Positions 8,550 to 15,002 of a DNA stretch of 36,282 nt are shown here, one piece after another (within the stretch, counting starts at the first letter, position 1; each line of letters opens with the position of its first letter). Below the pieces are notes generated by a model. That model was not told the origin of the DNA, did no database searches, and was given only the letters and a program-made list of their open reading frames with translations. The stretch covers positions 1 to 36,282 of the forward strand of contig CALHNS010000099.1 of NCBI GenBank assembly GCA_938035125.1. The letters run 5' to 3'. This stretch comes from an uncultured Granulosicoccaceae bacterium (GTDB taxonomy: Bacteria; Pseudomonadota; Gammaproteobacteria; Granulosicoccales; Granulosicoccaceae). Both the position numbers and the translations under genes were made by a program.

Positions 8550-9008
8550 TCACTGTCTGGCGTATTTTATAAACGGCGTTAAAACGCCTACCCGATCATA
8601 CAACCGCCTTCCAGTCTCATTAAAATCTTGAGTTAACCAATAGACCGATGGTGCGCCCATTGTATCGGCGTGGTCGTATACCGCTTCAATTAATTTTCTA
8701 CCAACCCCCGTGCCGCGTAATTCTTTCCGCACGTACAAATCTTGCAAATAACAAACGTTCTCTATTTTCCAACCGTGACGGTGGTAGAGAAAATGAACTA
8801 ACCCAGCAGGCTTACCGTTCACGCTAGCCAGTAAGCCGCAAAATTCATTGATATCCCCGGCATTCCCTGCAAGCATTCGGGTAAAAGTAGACGCATAAAC
8901 GGCATCGGATACGCTGGTTTCATAGTATTCCAGATACTCTTTCCATAACAATCGCCATTCAGGCTCATCACTTTCTACTAATGCAGAAATCTCTACTGAA
9001 GCTGTCAT
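8550..9008 (-). CDS. GNAT-family N-acetyltransferase
   Basis: 152 residues, standard length for a single GNAT domain. Strand beta4 (CYLQDLYVRKELRGTGVGRKLI) contains the acetyl-CoA pyrophosphate loop R-G-T-G-V-G, and the last part has the typical W.T..FN..GRRLYD pattern. The acceptor substrate is unknown. It starts 20 bases after the stop of the PLP dehydratase gene and is preceded by AAAAGG, so the two are likely co-transcribed. It converges on the pentapeptide gene with ten bases between the stops. Confidence 0.85.
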   Translation of the reverse strand: MTASVEISALVESDEPEWRLLWKEYLEYYETSVSDAVYASTFTRMLAGNAGDINEFCGLLASVNGKPAGLVHFLYHRHGWKIENVCYLQDLYVRKELRGTGVGRKLIEAVYDHADTMGAPSVYWLTQDFNETGRRLYDRVGVLTPFIKYARQ

Positions 9009-9028
9009 TGCTGATGCCTTTTATACAA

Positions 9029-10024
9029 TCAATGATTCTTATGGAGCGTGCGAGTAAACCATTCAGGATCAACATTGCCGCCTGTGATAACCGCTATCAC
9101 CGTATCGGTGTTCATCGCAGGCCCGAACACCATAGATGCCGCCAGCGCCACAGAACCACCAGGCTCTGCAACCACTTTTAATTGGTTGAAGGCAAAACGT
9201 ACTGCATTTTCCATTTGCTCTTCGTTAATGCTAAAACCACGATCACAATGAGTTTTTAAAATAGGAAATGTCAGTTCGCCAGCGCTGGGTGTGATGATCG
9301 CATCGCATGCCGTTTGTGGTACACCTTCGTTTCCTTCAATAACACCTGATATTAATGAGCGACACACATCGTCTGATACCGAAGGCTCGACGGGATACAC
9401 TTTAAAAAAACCGGTTGCTTCACTGAGCGCTAATGCGATGCCTGAAGTTAACCCACCTCCTCCGCAACACACAAACACGGACGCAGAATCAACCCCCATC
9501 GCGGCGGCTTGTGAGGCGATCTCTAAACCGCAGGTGCCTTGGCCTGCTATGACCCTTGTATCGTCATAAGGGCGCACCAAAGCCAAGCCTCTTTGATTTG
9601 CAATTTCTTCCCCTACCGCTTCGCGGCTCTCACCCCCAGGCCGGTCGTAGAAAATCACTTCCGCACCATAACTTTTGGTGTTATTCACCTTTATTTCGGG
9701 TGCATCGTTTGGCATCACAATCACAGCCGGGGTGCCTAAAATTTGAGCGGCCCGGGCAACTCCTTGGGCATGATTACCCGATGAGTAAGCGATGACTCCG
9801 GTTCCTGGTTGAGATTCCTGCACACTTTTAACTGCATTCCAACCACCGCGCCATTTAAATGAACCCGTATGCTGAAGACATTCTAGTTTCACCAATACAC
9901 GCTTACCCACAAGGGCCGATAAGGCGTCATTTTCAATTAAAGGAGTGCGCCGAACCACAGGGCTTAAGCGATCATCGGCTGCCAAAATATCGCTGTAGGA
10001 AACAGAATGTGCAAAGGAACTCAT
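9029..10024 (-). CDS. PLP-dependent serine/threonine dehydratase-like protein
   Basis: Fold-type II PLP enzyme, 331 residues from ATG 10022-10024. Lys57 in TGSFKWRG is the expected Schiff-base lysine. SSGNHAQG binds the substrate carboxylate and CGGGGLTSG holds the PLP phosphate. The C-terminal ACT domain of biosynthetic threonine deaminase is missing, so this is the short catabolic or racemase-like type: threonine/serine dehydratase, serine racemase, or hydroxyectoine-utilisation EutB-like enzyme. Residue motifs alone do not separate these. The frame runs further upstream to 10459, but that part overlaps the divergent glutaredoxin gene and has no family similarity. Confidence 0.85.
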   Translation of the reverse strand: MSSFAHSVSYSDILAADDRLSPVVRRTPLIENDALSALVGKRVLVKLECLQHTGSFKWRGGWNAVKSVQESQPGTGVIAYSSGNHAQGVARAAQILGTPAVIVMPNDAPEIKVNNTKSYGAEVIFYDRPGGESREAVGEEIANQRGLALVRPYDDTRVIAGQGTCGLEIASQAAAMGVDSASVFVCCGGGGLTSGIALALSEATGFFKVYPVEPSVSDDVCRSLISGVIEGNEGVPQTACDAIITPSAGELTFPILKTHCDRGFSINEEQMENAVRFAFNQLKVVAEPGGSVALAASMVFGPAMNTDTVIAVITGGNVDPEWFTRTLHKNH

Positions 10025-10133
10025 TTTATGTATCACCAGAATAAAAACGAGGGAACTATTGGCCCAGAACAAGTTCGTAGCTAAAGAATAGCGGAAAAGC
10101 GTTAGTATTGAGCAGCACCCTAAGGAACACATC

Positions 10134-10769
10134 ATGTCATCGAATCCTGTCAAAGTCATTCTGTATCGCTGGGCGGGCGCATGGGGACCTTTTAAAGTCA
10201 ATATCCCTTGCGGTGAATGCTCCCTAACTGTCGATGTCATAAACGACACCTTCCAACACGAATTAGCCGATATCCCCGTTGAATTGGAAATGCATGATTG
10301 GCTTTCAGAATGGTGGAAACCTCTACTTTCTGGAGGCTGGCATGCGCCTATCGTTATTGTGGGCGGAAAAGTAGTAAGCCAAGGACATGCGCTTAATCGT
10401 GGCGTACTAACAGAGGCCGTCATTGCCGAGCACGTTAAACGTTCAGAGCTTAAAGGCACACACTTGTTTGGGAAAGAAAGCTGCCCTCACTGCGTTCGAG
10501 CGAAAGGGTATTTAACCAAAGCGGGTTTGGATTTCGATTACCACGATGTGGTCAAAGAGCCCGGTTCACTTTATGAGATGTTAGGCCGAGTTAAGCCTAT
10601 TGTGGGCCCCAAAACGCCCATTACAGTCCCACAAATTTGGTTCGATGGCAAATACGTTGGCGGTGCAAACGAATTGCAAGACATTGTCCAAGCCCCTGTT
10701 GAGCCTAACCCCGATCGCGGCCAATGCTCTTTGTCACCACCAGGGCATGCAGCTGTCGCATCATCGTAA
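10134..10769 (+). CDS. Glutaredoxin with an N-terminal second thioredoxin-like domain
   Basis: 211 residues in two parts. Residues 108-190 are a classical glutaredoxin: dithiol active site CPHC (117-120), TVPQIW with the cis-proline, and the GG pair before the last helix. Residues 5-102 look like another thioredoxin-fold unit: a beta strand (VKVILYRW), then CGEC (26-29), and a HAPIVIVGGKVVSQG segment resembling the cis-Pro and GG region. CGEC is placed about as an active-site motif would be, but I cannot show that it is redox active. The start is ATG 10134 with AAGGA upstream. It is divergent from the PLP dehydratase gene across 109 bases, which must hold both promoters. Confidence 0.8.
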   Translation: MSSNPVKVILYRWAGAWGPFKVNIPCGECSLTVDVINDTFQHELADIPVELEMHDWLSEWWKPLLSGGWHAPIVIVGGKVVSQGHALNRGVLTEAVIAEHVKRSELKGTHLFGKESCPHCVRAKGYLTKAGLDFDYHDVVKEPGSLYEMLGRVKPIVGPKTPITVPQIWFDGKYVGGANELQDIVQAPVEPNPDRGQCSLSPPGHAAVASS

Positions 10770-10800
10770 ACCTTTGCATTGATGTGCTCTAATGTAGGCC

Positions 10801-10836
10801 CCTAGAGTAAGACCTAGCGTAAGCCTTAGCGCAAAC
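10801..10836 (-). repeat. Three 12-bp tandem repeats carrying in-frame stops
   Basis: Three imperfect 12-bp units (10801-10812, 10813-10824, 10825-10836) read CCTAGAGTAAGA, CCTAGCGTAAGC, CTTAGCGCAAAC. On the minus strand, in the EamA gene's frame, the units encode S/G/V-L-R/L-stop, so the gene's stop codon is followed by two more in-frame stops at 12-base intervals. Confidence 0.7.
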
Positions 10837-11701
10837 TTTGACGAACCACGAGCGCAACACCTGCGGCGCACAGCACAAACCCTAGCGCGCTCACCGCGCT
10901 TAAGGTTTCACCAAACAACAGCCAAGATTCTACCGCCACAATAGGCGGAACCAAATAAAACAAGCTGGCTACATTGCCCGCTTCACCTTGTCGTAGCAGC
11001 AACATCAAAAGCAGCACAGCGCCCAGCGACAACACAAGGATTAACCAACTCAAGGCAAACAAAAACGTGGGTGTCCATTGAATGTGGTTGTCCTCAAACA
11101 ACAGCGACAAGGGCAACAACACGGCCGACACCGCTAAATATTGAACCGCCGCCCCACACACCATGGGAATGTCGGTACAAAAACGTTTTTGATACAAGGT
11201 GGCTGTGGTAATACCGAATAAGGCGAGTAAACAAAACACAAAACCTGCACTGTCTAATCCTTGAACACTTAAACCGCGATCGAACACCACCACGGTAACC
11301 CCCAAAAGCCCCAATAAAATCCCAATAAGCTTTCGCCGAGTTATTGACTCTTTTAACCAAACCGATGCAAGAAGTACCGTGCATAACGGTTGCAAGCCAA
11401 CCACCAAAGCACTAAATCCTGCATCTACGCCGCGATCAATGGCTATAAACACACCACCTAAATAAAACCCGTGTAACAGTATTCCCACAATGGCCGCGTG
11501 AGCAACATGCGATGCGCTGCGAATCCACGGCTCTTTCAAAAGCGGCACCAATACAAAAAGCAGCGCCGATGCGATGGACAAACGAACACATAAAAACGTT
11601 AAGGGGGCAGCGAATGGAATGCCCAACTTCGTACCGATAAACCCCGTGCTCCATAGAAACACAAACAACCAAGGCGCATAGGCCATGAAACGGATGCTCA
11701 T
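10826..11701 (-). CDS. EamA/DMT-family transporter
   Basis: 291 residues, almost wholly hydrophobic, fitting ten membrane helices in two EamA repeats of five. It begins WLFVFLWSTGFIGTKLGI, the usual first helix of this family, and shows P..A..L....ES near the end of the first repeat. Family members export or take up amino acids, sugars or other small metabolites; the substrate cannot be inferred here. It starts at ATG 11699-11701, divergent from the cation antiporter across 120 bases. Its stop codon sits within a run of 12-bp repeats. Confidence 0.87.
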   Translation of the reverse strand: MSIRFMAYAPWLFVFLWSTGFIGTKLGIPFAAPLTFLCVRLSIASALLFVLVPLLKEPWIRSASHVAHAAIVGILLHGFYLGGVFIAIDRGVDAGFSALVVGLQPLCTVLLASVWLKESITRRKLIGILLGLLGVTVVVFDRGLSVQGLDSAGFVFCLLALFGITTATLYQKRFCTDIPMVCGAAVQYLAVSAVLLPLSLLFEDNHIQWTPTFLFALSWLILVLSLGAVLLLMLLLRQGEAGNVASLFYLVPPIVAVESWLLFGETLSAVSALGFVLCAAGVALVVRQSLR

Positions 11702-11821
11702 GCGGATATAAAACCACTGTAACCGTTTGCCAGAATGAGGTTTTTTCCGAGCGGTTTAAGTTTTGCCCCTCTCGATGACTCATACTGATGATGGTTTGTT
11801 TTCAAGGTTATACCCGTCTGA

Positions 11822-12772
11822 ATGAACGCGTTAAGTTTTGTGTACCTCATTGGTGGTGCTGCCCTATTAATGTTCGCAGGTGATGCGCTGGTAAAGGGCG
11901 CCATGGGTATCAGTTTACGTTCAGGCTTATCAGCCACGTTCGTCAGTTTAACCGTTGTGGCACTAGGAACGTCATTGCCAGAATTACTGGTTAGTGTGCA
12001 AGCCGCCTTATCAGGCTCAACCGATATGGCGCTTGGCAATGTCATCGGCAGTAATATCGCCAATAGTTTGTTAATTTTAGGCGTACCCGCACTTATATTG
12101 GCAGTTAAAACCCACGCATCAGAACACAAACGCAATGCCTTCATGATGTTAGCCGCCACAGCAGCTTTCGCAGCGGTTGCTTGGAGCGGGGAAATATCCC
12201 GATTTGCAGGAATTTGCTTTCTTATCGGTTTGCTGGGCATCATCGGTTTAAGCCTGTATTTATCGAAAAACCAACCAGCTGAGCTTGAAACAGAAGCGAC
12301 AGAAACTGCAAAAATCCCCAGCAAAAAACTCATCCTGTATTTATTGGTGGGCATTATTGGGCTACCGATAGGTGCCCACGGATTAATCACAGGAGCAAAA
12401 GACATCGCGCTGGCAGTGGGCTTATCTGAAAGCGCAATTGGTCTGACGGTTATCGCTTTAGGCACATCTTTACCTGAACTTGCGGCAAGTGTAGCGGCCG
12501 CCTTTCGAGGCAGAACCGATGTGATTATGGGGAACGTCATTGGTTCTAATTTAATGAACATTATGGCCATCATAGGCGTTACGTCCATCATTACACCGCT
12601 GAGCGTTGCCTCCACCTTAGTGTTAACCGACATCACCATGTTACTGGGCATAACGATTGTTTTAACGTTGGTGGTGTTCGCAAAATGGCCTATCGGAAAA
12701 GGCATTGGGTTGGTTTTTCTAGCAGGCTATGGTGTGTTCACTTGGTTAGCGCTCAGCCATACAGTGGGCTAA
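11822..12772 (+). CDS. Calcium/sodium antiporter, CaCA family (YrbG-like)
   Basis: 316 residues, about ten membrane helices, built from two inverted halves. Each half carries the ion-binding pair of motifs: GTSLPE plus GNVIGSN near residues 42-70, and again near 215-250. A short acidic cytoplasmic loop (ELETEATETAK) joins the halves. These alpha repeats are diagnostic for Ca2+/cation antiporters. A reverse-strand open frame of 335 codons covers the same bases but has no family features. The last 20 bases overlap the end of the convergent binding-protein gene. Confidence 0.92.
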   Translation: MNALSFVYLIGGAALLMFAGDALVKGAMGISLRSGLSATFVSLTVVALGTSLPELLVSVQAALSGSTDMALGNVIGSNIANSLLILGVPALILAVKTHASEHKRNAFMMLAATAAFAAVAWSGEISRFAGICFLIGLLGIIGLSLYLSKNQPAELETEATETAKIPSKKLILYLLVGIIGLPIGAHGLITGAKDIALAVGLSESAIGLTVIALGTSLPELAASVAAAFRGRTDVIMGNVIGSNLMNIMAIIGVTSIITPLSVASTLVLTDITMLLGITIVLTLVVFAKWPIGKGIGLVFLAGYGVFTWLALSHTVG

Positions 12773-13496
12773 CCGATAATCGCCCAGTGACATCATGCTT
12801 ATCAATAAGAGCTTGCACCAAACCAGATTGAATGCTTTGGTTAACAAAATTACTTAACCATGCGCTTGCTTCAGGTATGCCATGCTTACAACCAATACTC
12901 TGTTGCACCGCGGTAAAACTATCGTTTAATAAGCGTGTTCCAGGGTTCGCTGCAAGCTGTTTTAATAACGGTGGCCGAAGGCCTGCTAACGCATCCAATT
13001 TTTGGGTTAAAAAATCTTCCACTGAATTTTCAAAGCTATCACTGGTGACAAGATTGGCATGGTTAAGATTTTCACGTAACCACAGTTCATAAGCAGCGCG
13101 AGATTTAGCAGCGATATTGACCCCCTTTGCATCCACGTCTTGTGGTGTTTGAAAGCGGCTGTTTTCGAAAACTAAATAGGTTGCTTGTATCTCGCAATAC
13201 GAGGGTGAAAAACTAATGGTTTTGGCCCGCTCGGGTTCAGCTGCAATGTTGCCAATATCCCACGCATCATCCAGCAGCGCATCAGCAACAAAACCAGGCC
13301 CAGGGTACGCAAGTAGTGTAAGTTCAACACCTAAGGCATCAGCAATCGCTGCCGCCATGTCCGGTGATACCCCAGTAGGATCGCCATCGGCGGTTTCTCC
13401 GGTAACTAACAATCCGTTGGTCATATTGATGGCAGCACGCAGCTTACCGGTGGGGCACAACTGCTTTCGTACTGCATTCACATCGGGCGTTAACAT
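12753..13496 (-). CDS. Periplasmic-binding-protein-like (SBP_bac_3 type) protein without signal peptide
   Basis: 247 residues with the layout of an amino-acid-type binding protein: GKLRAAINMTNGLL, then a GVSPDMAAAIADALG segment, then the DIGNIAAEPERAKTISFSPSY core, and a C-terminal lobe. The N-terminus (MLTPDVNAVRKQL) is not hydrophobic, so no export signal is visible and a cytoplasmic location is likely. No ABC permease or ATPase gene accompanies it. It starts six bases after the stop of the 6-hydroxynicotinate reductase homologue, so it is the last gene of that operon. It may bind or act on a pathway intermediate in the cytosol, as some dehydratases with this fold do; that is inference. Confidence 0.75.
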   Translation of the reverse strand: MLTPDVNAVRKQLCPTGKLRAAINMTNGLLVTGETADGDPTGVSPDMAAAIADALGVELTLLAYPGPGFVADALLDDAWDIGNIAAEPERAKTISFSPSYCEIQATYLVFENSRFQTPQDVDAKGVNIAAKSRAAYELWLRENLNHANLVTSDSFENSVEDFLTQKLDALAGLRPPLLKQLAANPGTRLLNDSFTAVQQSIGCKHGIPEASAWLSNFVNQSIQSGLVQALIDKHDVTGRLSVSPLYG

Positions 13497-13502
13497 GGGG
13501 GT

Positions 13503-14999
13503 TCATTCACTCCATTCGTAGTGTTTTTTTTCTAATGCCCAGGGTATATCAGTTTCGTTCACGACCGAACGATCCAATTCTACGCGCACATCTTCTAACG
13601 GCACGATGGCGTCTTCATAGCCACCTAATGCGATGAAATCAGATTTACGTAAGCTAAATTCAATCGGCGCTACTAATGCGGGGGTTGGCACATAACCAAA
13701 GGCGTTTTTAGGCATATCCAACACATCAGCCATAATAGTGATGCCTCCACCGGGCCATCGATACACGGGCGCACCACCACAAGTAATCTGAGTTAATCGT
13801 TTTTGAACCGATTGTGTTAAACGCACGGGGTTCTCAGTAACGCCTGCGCGTAAACTACCCCCTGCACCGCCCATGAACAACACGGTGCACAACGAAGGCT
13901 CACAATTCTCGGCTATGCGATGGACGACAGGTTTTAACGTATCGGGCAATGCCATAGGTTGTGGCACTAATTCATCGTCTAAGACAAAGTAGGCGTGTTG
14001 TTCACCCGTGGTAGAAATCATCAGTAAGCGCAATCCAGAACGGGCAAGATCCGGTTTAAAACCATCGATTAGCGATAACGGATCTTCAATGTCGGTGCCG
14101 CCCCAACCACTACCGGGTTCAGCCACTTGAAAGTAGCGCCCAGGCGTGGATCGCCGCCCTTTTATGCGCACACCACTTGGCTCCATCCCCAACATGCGCC
14201 CAGCTTGATGCTCGGACAAAACCCCGGTGATGTGATCATCCACCACAATAACTTCATCAACGAAGGGTGCCCATTGACGGGCGAACATGCCAATGGTGGC
14301 CGAACCGCACCCAACGCGCATCACCTCTTCTTTCACGCCGTTTACAACAGGTGCACAACCAGCTTGCACTTGAATGCGAGCACCTTCATCCACGGTAAGC
14401 TCAACCGCTTCTCGGTTACATAAGTTCATTAAGGTGTCACACGTAATGCGCCCCTCTTTTTTAGAACCGCCAGTTAGATGGTTTACCCCACCTAAAGAGA
14501 GCATTTGCGATCCGTATTCGCCGGTGGTGATGTGCCCAACGGCCTCACCTTGCGCTCGCACTATGGCTTGCTCTGAACCTAAGTGTCGATCGGTATCAAT
14601 TTTTATTTTTACACCGCAGTAGCTGAATATCCCTTCAGTAACCACTGTTACCATGTCAACGCCTTCGATGTCTTGACTAACAATGAACGGTGCGGGTTTA
14701 TAGTCAGGATAGGTTGTGCCTGCTCCAATGGCGGTGATGAACGGATTAGTTGACCCTAACCACTGGCCATCCCATTCTTCTTTAGCCACATCAGATTTTA
14801 AAAATTCCACAACACTTGCGTTGCCTCGCCTCTTCTGGTGCTGTAACACGGTGAATGGGTCCACTCTAACGAGGTCGCCTCCATCATTTGCATAACGATC
14901 GCACGCGCCGGTACGACCGTCTTTGATGTAACACAACACAGGACAGGCATCGCATCGTATCTTGCCATTGGGTTCAGGCACTACGCTTTGTCGAACCAT
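13503..14999 (-). CDS. hnr: 6-hydroxynicotinate reductase homologue
   Basis: 498 residues. The N-terminus has four cysteines, Cys16, Cys19, Cys23 and Cys33 (CDACPVLC...GACDRY), suited to an iron-sulfur cluster. The rest matches my memory of Eubacterium barkeri Hnr, which reduces 6-hydroxynicotinate to 1,4,5,6-tetrahydro-6-oxonicotinate and was reported to hold a covalently bound flavin and several iron-sulfur clusters. Further cysteines occur near 128, 187, 194, 215 and 231. The start codon is three bases after the molybdenum-hydroxylase stop. With that hydroxylase upstream and an enamidase gene in the same locus, the role in a reductive N-heterocycle pathway is well supported. The exact substrate is not proven. 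Confidence 0.78.
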   Translation of the reverse strand: MVRQSVVPEPNGKIRCDACPVLCYIKDGRTGACDRYANDGGDLVRVDPFTVLQHQKRRGNASVVEFLKSDVAKEEWDGQWLGSTNPFITAIGAGTTYPDYKPAPFIVSQDIEGVDMVTVVTEGIFSYCGVKIKIDTDRHLGSEQAIVRAQGEAVGHITTGEYGSQMLSLGGVNHLTGGSKKEGRITCDTLMNLCNREAVELTVDEGARIQVQAGCAPVVNGVKEEVMRVGCGSATIGMFARQWAPFVDEVIVVDDHITGVLSEHQAGRMLGMEPSGVRIKGRRSTPGRYFQVAEPGSGWGGTDIEDPLSLIDGFKPDLARSGLRLLMISTTGEQHAYFVLDDELVPQPMALPDTLKPVVHRIAENCEPSLCTVLFMGGAGGSLRAGVTENPVRLTQSVQKRLTQITCGGAPVYRWPGGGITIMADVLDMPKNAFGYVPTPALVAPIEFSLRKSDFIALGGYEDAIVPLEDVRVELDRSVVNETDIPWALEKKHYEWSE

Positions 15000-15002
15000 G
15001 TA

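Noticed and set aside
8575..8588. GGCGTT-AA-AACGCC inverted repeat as terminator of the agl operon
   Set aside because: It is inside the convergent GNAT coding region and has no U-run on either strand.
10025..10459. N-terminal extension of the PLP dehydratase gene
   Set aside because: It covers the divergent promoter region and part of the glutaredoxin gene. Family similarity begins only after the ATG at 10024.
11698..12705. Open frame of 335 codons on the minus strand
   Set aside because: It lies opposite the cation antiporter, which has both copies of GTSLPE and GNVIGSN. The reverse frame is low in complexity and shows no family features.
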